Shown here in pieces: positions 28,614-37,306 of a DNA stretch of 59,974 nucleotides. The position numbers and the translations under genes were made by a program. The notes under the pieces are model-generated. The model saw only the letters and a list, made by a program, of their open reading frames with translations, had not been told where the DNA came from and searched no databases. Source of the DNA: Lacticaseibacillus thailandensis DSM 22698 = JCM 13996 (lineage in GTDB: Bacteria; Bacillota; Bacilli; Lactobacillales; Lactobacillaceae); assembly GCF_001312865.1 (NCBI RefSeq), contig NZ_BBER01000007.1:1-59974 (forward strand). The letters run 5' to 3'. The first letter of the stretch is position 1, and each line of letters begins with the position of its first letter.

Positions 28614-29087
28614 CTATACGCGCGCCAACCACGCCTGAATTTGGGCGTCGTCGGCAGCAACGTGGTCGCCCGGCAGGCCGAATCCGGCCGCCACCGCTAG
28701 CGGTGCCGCCGCGGCTTTGAACTCATCCTCGTACTGCGCGGGAGTGCCCGCGTGCGTATAGAACGGCGCAAAGACCGCGCTGGCCCCCTGCGCCGCCTGC
28801 AGAAACGCGCGCACAGGGGTCGACGGCACACCCGACCAGACCGGGCCACCCACGAGCACCACGTCATATTGCGCCAAGTCCGGCAGCGGGTAGGCGAGCA
28901 CCGGTAACTTCCCGGACGCCAGCTGGGCCTTGGCCTCCTCGGACGTCTCGTACATGTCTTGTGAGAACGTCCCCGGCGCCACGGTAATCTCAAACAGATC
29001 CGCCTGCGTCGCCGCCTGGAGCTGGTGCGCCAGTTTGGCGGTATGACCTGACCATGAGTAATACGCAATTAAAATTTTTGTTGCCAT
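28614..29087 (-). CDS. Flavodoxin
   Basis: 157 residues. FMN-binding electron carrier: the phosphate loop YYSWSGHTAKLA, the YDVVLVGGPVWSGVPSTPVR segment and an FYTHAGTP loop. Lies 50 bases upstream of the dehydrogenase paralogue in the same direction. Confidence 0.9.
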   Translation of the reverse strand: MATKILIAYYSWSGHTAKLAHQLQAATQADLFEITVAPGTFSQDMYETSEEAKAQLASGKLPVLAYPLPDLAQYDVVLVGGPVWSGVPSTPVRAFLQAAQGASAVFAPFYTHAGTPAQYEDEFKAAAAPLAVAAGFGLPGDHVAADDAQIQAWLARV

Positions 29088-29179
29088 TATGCTGCCTCCC
29101 CAAGTATTAACAACTTACGCTTAGTTTACAACCTTCGAGTGGGTGTAAGGCAAGCAATTTTCTGCACAAATATATTGAC

Positions 29180-29223
29180 AATAAAAAAAGGAAACCGACG
29201 GGCAATTCAACCCGTCATTTTCC
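29180..29223 (-). terminator. Terminator of the aldo/keto reductase gene
   Basis: On the minus strand AGGAAA-AT-GACGGG pairs with CCCGTC-GG-TTTCCT and is followed by seven T. Confidence 0.85.
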
Positions 29224-29301
29224 TGTCAATCTTTGTTGGTACAACGCAACACTCCACGGCTGGGTGTCCGCTGTCCGTGTCTGCGTTTATGCCGCTAGTC
29301 G

Positions 29302-30135
29302 TTAATTAAAGTGCCATGCCGCCGCGGTGTCCCGAAGCTGGTTCAACGTCACCATATCTGCATCGCTGATGGTAAAATCGAGGTGAGTGTTCGCCTCAAT
29401 GTGCGCCCGTGACGTCGCCTTTGGCAGCGGCACCACCCCGTTCTGGACGCAGAACTGAATGGCAAGCTGGGCGAGACTGACGTCATACCGCTGCGCAATG
29501 GCCTGCAACGACTGGTTCCGTAGTAGCGCCCCCGTGGCTAGCGGCGAGTACGCCTCCACCAGGAGGTCATGCTGCTGGGCAAAGCTGGTAATGTCCGGTT
29601 CCGTGTAACCAACGTAATACTGGATCTGGTCCACCATCGGCGCTACCCCATCCATTGTTAGCAAGTTTTGTAGATCATGCACGTTGAAGTTTGACACCCC
29701 AATGGCTTTGACCCGCCCGGAAGCATAAATTTTCTGCATGGCGCGCCAAACATCCTGGTTCTCGTTGTCGTAGTCGGCACCCACGCTACTCCACGGCCGC
29801 GGCGCGTGGATCAGGTACAGGTCGAGGTAATCCAGCCCGAGATTGTTCATGGTCTGGTCAAAGTCACGGAGGGTACCGTCGTACGTTTTGGTCTCAGCGG
29901 GGAGCTTGGACGTCACAAAGATGTCCGCCCGTGCCACGTCGGACGCCGCAATGCCGGCGCCCACCTGGCGCTCATTACCGTAGACCAAAGCGGTATCAAT
30001 GAGCCGGTAACCAAGATTCAAGGCGTTGGTCACGGCCTGCTGGGCGTCATCCTGGGCAATCTGCCAGGTACCAAAGCCAACTTTGGGTATTTGTACGCCG
30101 TTGGCCAGCGTGTATACATCATTCAATTTAGTCAT
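29302..30135 (-). CDS. Aldo/keto reductase
   Basis: 277 residues. NADPH-dependent (alpha/beta)8-barrel reductase, related to 2,5-diketo-D-gluconate reductases. Catalytic tetrad visible: Asp and Tyr in RLIDTALVYGNE, Lys in VTSKLPAE, His in LYLIHAPRPW; cofactor loop LPKATSRAHIEAN. Substrate not known. Confidence 0.95.
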   Translation of the reverse strand: MTKLNDVYTLANGVQIPKVGFGTWQIAQDDAQQAVTNALNLGYRLIDTALVYGNERQVGAGIAASDVARADIFVTSKLPAETKTYDGTLRDFDQTMNNLGLDYLDLYLIHAPRPWSSVGADYDNENQDVWRAMQKIYASGRVKAIGVSNFNVHDLQNLLTMDGVAPMVDQIQYYVGYTEPDITSFAQQHDLLVEAYSPLATGALLRNQSLQAIAQRYDVSLAQLAIQFCVQNGVVPLPKATSRAHIEANTHLDFTISDADMVTLNQLRDTAAAWHFN

Positions 30136-30352
30136 TGTCCCACTCCTTTGCTAACTAATGCTGCACGATTGCTTCAATTGGGCGATAAGTTGTGGCCGGG
30201 CGCAGTATGGCCAGACACGGATTTGTCCACGTGCATCCTGGCACACGCGCACGGCGACCACTCCCGCTAAATATTTGTAAGCAACATAGTTAGCATAGCC
30301 CTTGTAGTTAAGTTTAAGTCAAGTGCAGCACCATAAATAATTGCGGCGCGCG

Positions 30353-30998
30353 CTACATCCAGGCAGGTTTGTCGCCTTCCGTGCCCGGTTGGTCGATCCC
30401 CACGCTGGTGCGGTGGTATTGGTCGGGGTTCTTGATCAAACGTACGACAAAGTCAGCCACGCTGGCCCGCGAAACGGCGGTACCCTTAAACGGTTCGTCC
30501 GCGCCGGTCAGTTCGTAATCAATTTGGGGGTCATTGGTCAACCAGGCTGGCCGTAGTTGCGTGGTGTCGATTGCCGTCGTCCCTTTGAGCAAGCGGTCTG
30601 ACTCCCGGAAACCCGGCAAAAACGCACCAATGGCCTGTTCGTTCCACTCGCCAAACTTACCGGGTACCTCGTGTAGGGCACCCAAGGCACTGTAAAAAAA
30701 TCAGCCGGGTGCGCTTAGCGGCGGTCATAGCCGCAATAATGGCCTTAGTCGATTTGGCCAAGTCGGTCCCACCAACGTTTGAGTACACAATGTCAACACC
30801 CGTCATCGCGTCGGTCAGTGCCGCCTGATCCTGAACATCCCCGTCAATCAGCGTCACGCGGGCGTTTTGACCTAAATTGGCCAAGCGCACCGCGTTACGT
30901 AAGAACAAGACTAGTTCATCATCCGTTTCGTCAAGTAGGCGCTGCGCCACCAATTGAGCCGTCGCGCCGTGTGCACCTAAAATCAATACTTTTGTCAT
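30353..30998 (-). pseudogene. NAD(P)H-binding (NmrA/SDR-like) protein, frameshifted
   Basis: Rossmann start VLILGAHGATAQLVAQRLL with GxxGxxA pattern; middle GVDIVYSNVGGTDLAKSTKA; C-terminal AVSRASVADFVVRLI typical of the family. The frame is lost at 30694-30700, where seven A (minus strand T) stand for six; correction reads TRLIFYSALGALHEVPGKF and gives 214 residues. Probably an oxidoreductase. Confidence 0.88.
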
Positions 30999-31337
30999 TA
31001 TTTGCTCCTTTAGCTGACCCTACTGGGTGCGTGTGACAACCATCCGTTGTGTCCATCACTACAATTACTAGCATAGGGCCCCAAAAGCTATTCGTCTAAT
31101 GCCTAGTTTGGATAGGCGTATAGTCTGCAGGCATGGGTGCCCTCGGGAACCAGCCAGCACGCTACACCACCCCGCGGAAGTAGAAAAATCTGCCCCTAGG
31201 AACAGTGACGGGCCAACCGTCAATAATTGCCAGTGTGGCCAACCGGGATTAATAAACGAGCGAGGCCACTCAATCCTGCAACCGGATTGGGTGGCCTCAT
31301 TACGGTGAATAAGCTTTGGAAGCAAGATAGATAAAGT
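30999..31337. other. Intergenic region with a terminator
   Basis: No gene is supported. It holds the promoter side of the oxidoreductase gene and the terminator at 31262-31298. Confidence 0.5.
31262..31298 (-). terminator. Terminator of the Ala-rich membrane protein gene
   Basis: GAGGCCACTCAATCC pairs with GGATTGGGTGGCCTC (one wobble) around a seven-base loop, 40 bases after the stop. Confidence 0.75.
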
Positions 31338-32396
31338 TTAGTAAGTCTTACTCCAATCCATGGTGGTACGCAGATAAGTACCAGCAACTGGATCTGAATA
31401 ATATGTGCCGCTCGGGGTAACGATGTACTCGGGTTCATCAGAATCTGAAGCCGTAATCGATGGGTGCTGTAATCCGTTACCACTAGGTGTACTTTGTTGC
31501 GGTGCACTGGCTGTGGCTTGCCCACTGGATTGGGCTGGCGCACTTCCCTGCGTGTGACTGCTAGTGTAACCATTACTGCTAGTTTGCCCGCCACTGTTGG
31601 CAGCACCATTACCACTACTCTGCGTATTGCCCCCTGAATAGGAATTAGTGGCTACCTGATTATTGGTGGCGGGCTGCGTATTATTAGTGGCCTGCGTCCC
31701 ACTACTCTGCGCTGCCCGAGTGGTCGTACTGCTTTGGCTGCTTGCTTGGGCCGCTGCCACCTTGGCAGCCGCAGCGGCTTGAGCGGCCGCAGCCGCCTTG
31801 GCCCGAGCCCGTGCCGCCGCTTGCGCCTTTGCCGCTGCGGCCAGCTTAGCTTTTTGTTGAGCCGCCGTCAGCGGGTGCGTACTCTGCCGCACCACCGCCA
31901 CCGTTTTGTGGGTGGTGCTGGCAACTAGCTTCAACAGTTGTGGTTCGTACGCCACCCGTACGTGCCCAGCGATATTCCGGTCGTGACGCAACGCGACTGC
32001 CGTCCGCATTGTTTGCAGATTATCAATGGTCGGATCCTTCACCACGCCCAAAATAGCGGTCAACGCCATGCGAATGTCGGCAATGTCCTTACCTTGACCC
32101 TTGATTCGGCCAACTTTAGCCGTTGCTCCCCGCAAATCATGACTGATCAACGTCTTACTCTTGCCTTGCGCACCATCACGCACGGTTTGTTTGACCGCTT
32201 GGTCCGCCGCTTGAATTACCTGGCGCTGGCTCGCGGTCAGGTGCGCATACGGATTCTGTTTAGGATGGAATACCTTGCTGGCATGCGTCGACACCGGCGC
32301 TTGCCGATTAAGGATGACCACACCCGCGCCAACTGCCGCGACCAACACCACCGCGAGGCCTATTAGCCACCGGCGCCATTTACCCAGTTTTTGCAT
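31338..32396 (-). CDS. Membrane-anchored extracellular Ala-rich and Ser/Gln/Asn-rich protein
   Basis: 352 residues from ATG 32396, with GGAGG upstream. One N-terminal membrane segment (WLIGLAVVLVAAVGAGVVIL) with a basic flank, then a helical domain of about 140 residues, an Ala-rich coiled segment (near 175-220), a Ser/Thr/Asn/Gln/Gly linker, and a short C-terminal tail ending YLRTTMDWSKTY. Probably a cell-surface protein of unknown function. No wall-binding motif is seen. Confidence 0.75.
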   Translation of the reverse strand: MQKLGKWRRWLIGLAVVLVAAVGAGVVILNRQAPVSTHASKVFHPKQNPYAHLTASQRQVIQAADQAVKQTVRDGAQGKSKTLISHDLRGATAKVGRIKGQGKDIADIRMALTAILGVVKDPTIDNLQTMRTAVALRHDRNIAGHVRVAYEPQLLKLVASTTHKTVAVVRQSTHPLTAAQQKAKLAAAAKAQAAARARAKAAAAAQAAAAAKVAAAQASSQSSTTTRAAQSSGTQATNNTQPATNNQVATNSYSGGNTQSSGNGAANSGGQTSSNGYTSSHTQGSAPAQSSGQATASAPQQSTPSGNGLQHPSITASDSDEPEYIVTPSGTYYSDPVAGTYLRTTMDWSKTY

Positions 32397-32580
32397 CGTT
32401 CTCCTCCATAATAAGCCCAAACAACCCCCAACCCTATCGTCGCTGTAATTTTACCACGTAGCCTGTGTAAGCGCTAACCATTGTTGCCAGTATCACCTTG
32501 CTACCATCCCCATAGCTTCGCGCCAAGGCACAAATTTGCGTTCGACGTACACTTCCGCGCCGTCCTAGCAGCATGAATGA

Positions 32581-32627
32581 CAAAAAAACATGTTGCGCAC
32601 GACCGTAGTCGCGAGCAACATGCTCAT
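32581..32627 (-). terminator. Terminator of the quaternary-amine-type transporter operon
   Basis: On the minus strand GCATGTTGC pairs with GCAACATG(T) around an inner CGCGAC/GTCGTG stem, followed by seven T. Confidence 0.85.
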
Positions 32628-32641
32628 CATCAATAGTAATT

Positions 32642-34165
32642 TTACTGCAACAGGTGGTGGGCCTGCAGGTACTGCTTCGCCACAACTGCAGCTTTGCGGT
32701 GCTTGACGGTCACCTGGTAGTTCATCTCCTGCATTTCCTTGGTCGAGATCTTGCCGGCAATCCGATTCAGGCTCTTCACAATGCCTGGGTGCGCCTTGGC
32801 AAAGCTGCTCCGCATTACCGGCGCACCCTGATACGGTGGGAAGAACGACTTGCTGTCACGCAACACGACCAGGTGGTACTTCCGAATCTGCGGGTCGGTG
32901 GTGTAAGCATCAGTCACGTCCAGGTTGCCGTTGGCCAAAGCTTCATATCGCAGCGACGGCTCCATCGTTTTGACGTTGGTGAAGTGCAGGCCATACGCCT
33001 GCTTCAAACCAGGATAACCGTCCTGTTGCTGGTAAAAGTCCGGGTCAAAGCCGGCACGCAACTGCGGGTACTTGGCTAGATCAGCGATGGTCTTCAGGTG
33101 GTACTGCCGCGCCGTCGCCTGGGTCACGGTCAACCCGTAACCGTTCTGGTAAGCCATCGGGCGCAGGTAGGTCAGGTGGTACTGCTGAGCCAGGGCAGTC
33201 TTAGCGTCATGGTACGCCGTTTGCGGATCGTGGCTGACCGCCTTGTTGGTTTTGACCAGCGACTGCATGACCGTCCCCGTAAATTCGGGGTAAATGTCGA
33301 TTTGCTGCGACCGCAAGGCTTTGAACAGGAAGCTCGTGCCCCCAAAGTTGCGCTTGAGGACAACGTGCACGTGCGGATTATCCTGCTCGATCAACTGCTT
33401 GTACATGTTGATCAAAATCTCCGGTTCCCCACCCATCTTACCGGCAATGGTGATCGTAGTGGTCTTGGGGGTGACTACTTTGTGCACTCCGTACGCACCA
33501 CCAATACCGACAGCTAGCACGACCACACCAATGGCCAGACGCTTAAAGGAGACGTGGGACAGGAGCTTAATCAGCGCACTGGCCACAATCGCCAACACCG
33601 CAGAAAGGATGGCCCCCACGAAGAGCGCGGAGTTGTTATTACTTTGAATCCCCAGCAGGATGTAGGTCCCCAAACCGCCGCCACCAATCAGGGCCGCCAG
33701 GGTCGCGGTCCCGATGATCATGACGACCCCGATGCGAATCCCCGATAAGATCATCGGCATGGCGAGGGGAATCTGCACGCGCATCAGCTTGTACCGCCGG
33801 GAGACGCCCATCGCGTCGGCCGCCTCAATCAGCAACGGGTCAATGTTAGTCAGCCCCGCGTACGTGTTTTGGAACACGGGCATGATGGCGTACAGAACCA
33901 GCGCGATGATAGCCGGCACCGTGCCGATCCCCACAAAGGGAATCAGTAACCCCAAAATCGCCAAGCTGGGAATTGTCTGGACGACGCTGGCAATTTGGAG
34001 GACAAACTCACCGGCTTTACGGTGGTTCATTAGGACGATTGCCAACGGAATTGCGATGATAATCGTGATAATCGTGGCAATCAGTGAGACTTCAATGTGC
34101 TGGCCCAGCGCGACCAGAATTTCGTGCGCGTTGGTTTGAGCGTAGTGAATAATTTCTTTAATCAA
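32642..34165 (-). CDS. ABC transporter permease fused to substrate-binding domain (OpuC/EgtU type)
   Basis: 507 residues. Residues 1-235 are a permease with five to six helices and the EAA-like loop EAADAMGVSRRYKLMRVQIPLA. Residues 240-505 are an OpuAC-like binding domain (TITIAGKMGGEPEILINMYK, IDIYPEFTGTVMQSLV). This fusion is found in importers of betaine, carnitine or choline and in the ergothioneine importer EgtU; I cannot separate these by eye. Overlaps the ATPase gene by eight bases. Confidence 0.9.
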   Translation of the reverse strand: MIKEIIHYAQTNAHEILVALGQHIEVSLIATIITIIIAIPLAIVLMNHRKAGEFVLQIASVVQTIPSLAILGLLIPFVGIGTVPAIIALVLYAIMPVFQNTYAGLTNIDPLLIEAADAMGVSRRYKLMRVQIPLAMPMILSGIRIGVVMIIGTATLAALIGGGGLGTYILLGIQSNNNSALFVGAILSAVLAIVASALIKLLSHVSFKRLAIGVVVLAVGIGGAYGVHKVVTPKTTTITIAGKMGGEPEILINMYKQLIEQDNPHVHVVLKRNFGGTSFLFKALRSQQIDIYPEFTGTVMQSLVKTNKAVSHDPQTAYHDAKTALAQQYHLTYLRPMAYQNGYGLTVTQATARQYHLKTIADLAKYPQLRAGFDPDFYQQQDGYPGLKQAYGLHFTNVKTMEPSLRYEALANGNLDVTDAYTTDPQIRKYHLVVLRDSKSFFPPYQGAPVMRSSFAKAHPGIVKSLNRIAGKISTKEMQEMNYQVTVKHRKAAVVAKQYLQAHHLLQ

Positions 34166-35102
34166 TGGTACGGTCCTCCGTTCGTAGGCTAGCTAGGTAC
34201 TTGAGCAGGTCCGCCCCCGTTAGCCGCCGGTCACCCGCAACAATGGCGGTTGCCGGCGCATCCTGGATCATCCCCGCCCAGGTAAAAATACTGGTCGTCA
34301 ACGGCAAAACGGTCGCGTCATCGTTGGTAACAGGCTGGCCAAAGCCGGCGGCAACCACCTCGGCCAACGTCTGGTGCGTGCTAACGATGCCACGGAAGAA
34401 ATCCTTGACGAAGGCATTGGCTGGCTGCCGCAAAATAGTGGCGGGCTCCCCCACCTGCTGTAAGACCCCGTTATGAATCACGGCCAAACGGTCGGCTAAC
34501 CGCACCGCCTCGCGCATATCGTGGGTCACAAAGATGATCGTCGTCTCAACTTCGCGGTGCAGACGCAAAATCAGGTCCTGCAACTGCTCTTTGGACACGG
34601 GGTCCAGGGCCGAGAACGGCTCGTCCATTAACATTAGCTTGGGGTTACCAGCCAGGGCGCGCACGATGCCGACCCGCTGCGCTTCACCACCAGATAGTTC
34701 GTCCGGCTTCCGGCCGGTGTAGGTGGCTGGATCCAAGTCCACCACCTGGAGTAAGTAGTTAATGCGGTCGCGGATCTTATCCTTCGCCCACCCCAATGCT
34801 TCCAACTGCACAGCCGCGTTTTGCATCACGGTCATGTTCGGGAACAGGGCGCTCGACTGGAGGACGTAGCCGATGTGCTGCCGGAGGGTCTGCACGTTGC
34901 TAGTAGCCACGTCCTCCCCGTCAATCAGCACCTGGCCGGTTGTGGGTACAACTAGGCGGTTAACCATCTTCAGCAGCGTGGTTTTACCGCTACCCGATGG
35001 GCCCACCAACACGAACAGCTCCCGTGATTCGACCCGTAGATCCACGTTATCGAGGGCCACCGAGTCGGGGTACCGCTTGGTGATTGCTTTGAATTCTATC
35101 AA
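34158..35102 (-). CDS. ABC transporter ATPase (OpuCA-like)
   Basis: 314 residues from a TTG at 35102 with GAAGGAGG eight bases upstream. Walker A LVGPSGSGKTT, Q-loop VLQSSALFPNMTV, signature LSGGEAQRVGIVRALA, Walker B LMLMDEPFSALDP. The C-terminal 60 residues form an unrecognised extension that could be a reduced CBS-type region. The reading frame is open further upstream into the MarR gene, but that link is judged an artefact of an extra base (see MarR entry). Confidence 0.92.
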   Translation of the reverse strand: MIEFKAITKRYPDSVALDNVDLRVESRELFVLVGPSGSGKTTLLKMVNRLVVPTTGQVLIDGEDVATSNVQTLRQHIGYVLQSSALFPNMTVMQNAAVQLEALGWAKDKIRDRINYLLQVVDLDPATYTGRKPDELSGGEAQRVGIVRALAGNPKLMLMDEPFSALDPVSKEQLQDLILRLHREVETTIIFVTHDMREAVRLADRLAVIHNGVLQQVGEPATILRQPANAFVKDFFRGIVSTHQTLAEVVAAGFGQPVTNDDATVLPLTTSIFTWAGMIQDAPATAIVAGDRRLTGADLLKYLASLRTEDRTID

Positions 35103-35215
35103 CGATTCGTCCTCCTTCACACTGGTGCCGTGCCGTATCTTACTACGTTCACCGTCCAGTTGTTGCCTAGCGCTACCGCTTGCTGCGGAAGCGCTCATTG
35201 CAATACATAGTGTTA

Positions 35216-35681
35216 TTATATCTTTTTTTGCCGATTGCAACGCATCAAATGTTCGCGTCATCTGCTTGGAAAATAACCGCGTCAAGCGAGTCAACTCCGC
35301 CATCTCGGCGGGTGACAACGCCGCCATGGCGTCAATTTCCGCCTGCGCCGCGGGAGCAATGACTTGCTGCGCGTAGGCCCGCCCTTTGGCTGTTAACCGC
35401 ACCAATTTTCGGCGCCGGTCATGGGAATCCTCCGCCATTTCGGCGTAACCCTGCTGCCACAGCTTCTTGGTGATCGAACTGATGGTCTGCTTGGTTGCGG
35501 ACAACCGGGCGCAGATATCGGCCTGCCGTTGACCAACCGGTGATTCCCACAGCATGTATAACACAAATTCCTCTTTGGTAGTCAACCCAAAGCTACGCGC
35601 ATGCCGGTCAAAGAGTGCGAACTGTGTGTCGCGTAGATGCCGATACTCCTGTAAATACTGCAAAACTACTTGCTGATCCAT
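35216..35681 (-). pseudogene. MarR-family transcriptional regulator, stop codon lost by one extra A
   Basis: Start ATG 35681 has AGGAG upstream. Winged helix: LTTKEEFVLYMLWESPVGQR, DICARLSATKQTISSITKKL, RRRKLVRLTAKG. In this sequence the frame does not stop but runs on into the ATPase gene because of seven T at 35223-35229. With six, it ends as QSAKKI and stops at 35216 (154 residues, normal). The independent TTG start and ribosome binding site of the ATPase support separate proteins. Probably controls the transporter operon downstream. Confidence 0.85.
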
Positions 35682-35700
35682 ATGTGCTCCTCGTATAATG

Positions 35701-35724
35701 TAAGACTGTCTGATGTCGGACTTA
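35701..35724 (-). promoter_or_regulatory. Putative operator of the MarR regulator
   Basis: A 24-base imperfect inverted repeat with TAAGxCxGxC and GxCxGxCTTA halves lies directly after the -10 element and before the MarR ribosome binding site, a usual place for autoregulation. Confidence 0.5.
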
Positions 35725-35753
35725 ATGGTACAGTAATCGCCTAGCATTGTCAA
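35725..35753 (-). promoter_or_regulatory. Promoter of the marR-transporter operon
   Basis: TTGACA (35748-35753) and TACCAT (35725-35730), 17 bases apart, on the minus strand. Confidence 0.6.
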
Positions 35754-35763
35754 ACGCGCCATT

Positions 35764-35816
35764 ATTAAAAACGACAGGACCCACAATAATAGTGGCGCCA
35801 TGTCGTTTAAAACAAC
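35764..35816 (-). terminator. Terminator of the YdcZ-type gene
   Basis: On the minus strand AAACGACA pairs with TGTCGTTT around an inner CCAC/GTGG stem, then TTAATAATG. Confidence 0.7.
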
Positions 35817-35942
35817 GTATAAATTTTTCATTGCTTGCTTCTCTGCCAGCTGTGCGCACAGCCCAACGTTGCGGAGTAACTCAACACTTACGTTGCCCGA
35901 CAACGTTGCTTTCTCAATGTCACCATTGACCAAGCTTCTTAA

Positions 35943-36889
35943 TTACACCAGCCGAATCAACGCTACCCCGGCAATCATGACGACCAACCCGGCCACTTGC
36001 ACCCAGCCGACCAGATTACGCCGCGAACCAAGCCAACCAAACTCGTCAACCAGTAAGCTCCCGGTCATCAACCCGACCAGCACGATGACGACGGCGAGGC
36101 CGGTCCCAATCGTTGGCGCCAGGTAGGCATTGCCCAGCACGTACAGTGCCCCGATGAAACCGCCGAGCCACATCCACCAACGATGGACTGGCTTAGTCGC
36201 AGCGTATGTCAGGTGGGGGTGCAGCACTAGGACAATCACGGCGAGAATGAGTGTCCCCATGCTAAAGTTGACGAACGCCGATTTAATTGCGGAGCCCAAT
36301 AGCACGCCGAGATGACCGTTGATGGCGGTTTGGCTGGCACTCAGCATCCCCGCAAACACGCCCCACAGCCGCCAAAGCCACAGCACCTTTTCATTCTGCT
36401 GACCATGGGTGGCACCGCCAAAGCTATTCGTGCGCCGCGCCACGAAGCCAGGTAACGCTACGGTTATCAACACACCGCCAACAACCAACAACGCCCCCAG
36501 GCCGCGCGTCAAGGTCAGCGCCTGCACGTTTGCGTGGAACCAACCAAAGTTATCAATCATTAACCCCATGATGATCTGCCCCAAAACGGGAAAAATCACG
36601 GTCTGTACACTACCAATCTTGGGAAACAGCAGAATGTTCGAGGTTAGATAGACCACCCCAAACAGGCCGCCAAGCCACAACCACCAGGCTCGTTGGCGAT
36701 AAAACTGGGGTGAATACCTAACGTCGCGCCGCTAGCCAACGTGATCACAGCCAAAAAGAGCGTGCCCATGAGGAAGGACAAGAATGACGATAAAAATGGT
36801 GAGCCCACGGCTTCGCGCAACCGCGAGTTAATGCTAGTCTGCAGTGGCACACCGACGCCGATAGCCAGCCCAATAATAATGGGAATCAT
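35943..36889 (-). pseudogene. YdcZ-type (DUF606, DMT superfamily) membrane protein, frameshifted
   Basis: Start ATG 36889 has AGGAGG upstream. Two repeats of five helices: IIIGLAIGVGVPLQTSINSR in the first half and FAGMLSASQTAINGHLGVLL in the second, typical of this family. The frame breaks at 36687-36688, where GG (minus strand CC) stands for three; correction reads FIANEPWWLWLGGLFG and gives 315 residues. Substrate unknown. Last chromosomal gene before the ICE. Confidence 0.88.
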
Positions 36890-36935
36890 GGTTACCTCCT
36901 ATTTGTTTGTCTCACTAATATTTTAGCTTACCACA

Positions 36936-36965
36936 CAAAAAGCACCCCCAGGTGGGAGTGCTTTG
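36936..36965 (-). terminator. Native terminator of rpsI
   Basis: AAAGCAC-TCCC pairs with GGG(G)-GTGCTTT around a four-base loop and is followed by TTTTGTG on the minus strand, 25 bases after the rpsI stop. Confidence 0.85.
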
Positions 36966-36990
36966 CGTTTGCCAATTGTTGATCCGTAAA

Positions 36991-37050
36991 TTAACGCTTG
37001 GAAAACTGACTAGCCTTACGGGCCTTCTTCAGACCTGGCTTTACGTTCCT
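36991..37050 (-). pseudogene. rpsI: 3' remnant of rpsI (ribosomal protein S9), ICE attachment site
   Basis: The minus strand encodes KPGLKKARKASQFSKR and a stop, the well-conserved C-terminus of ribosomal protein S9, with no gene body upstream. Homology fades upstream of GAACGTAAA. Because S9 is essential, the full gene must be elsewhere; the natural reading is that an ICE inserted into the 3' end of rpsI and rebuilt that end at its other border. The 3' ends of rpsI genes are known integration sites of Tn916/ICESt3-type elements. Confidence 0.85.
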
Positions 37051-37063
37051 CGATTTTATACGG

Positions 37064-37135
37064 TTTCACCGAGTTTCAAAGTCCCTTTATATCAACGTTT
37101 CTATTCACTCACTTTTATGGAATTTCACCGAGTTT
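37064..37135. repeat. Direct repeats TTTCACCGAGTTT at the ICE end
   Basis: Two identical 13-base copies at 37064-37076 and 37123-37135, 59 bases apart in the same orientation, directly inside the rpsI remnant. Position and form match integrase arm-type binding repeats at the ends of Tn916-like elements. Confidence 0.6.
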
Positions 37136-37216
37136 TGAGCGTGACGCCCTAATTTGGTACAAAATGGGCATTTCGTAAAGCTACGATTAACGCAAAGCAA
37201 ACGCACAAATGAACGT

Positions 37217-37250
37217 AAAGCAGGTTGTACCCAGACCTGCTTTTTTTTGT
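37217..37250 (+). terminator. Terminator in the leader of the ICE adhesin gene
   Basis: AGCAGGT pairs with ACCTGCT around a loop of about nine bases, followed by eight T. It lies some 60 bases before the adhesin start, so it either stops transcription entering the element or regulates the adhesin. Confidence 0.75.
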
Positions 37251-37306
37251 CCTCAAAATTCGTTTTAGTCAAGAACAAATCACTAAATATGGAGGAAATT
37301 ACATTG

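Noticed and set aside
32434..32685. Minus-strand open frame after the transporter fusion gene
   Set aside because: It runs through the strong terminator and overlaps the end of the transporter gene without its own start signal.
36991..37050. Complete ribosomal protein gene at the ICE border
   Set aside because: Only the last 16 codons match S9; upstream the frame degenerates at once, so it is a remnant.
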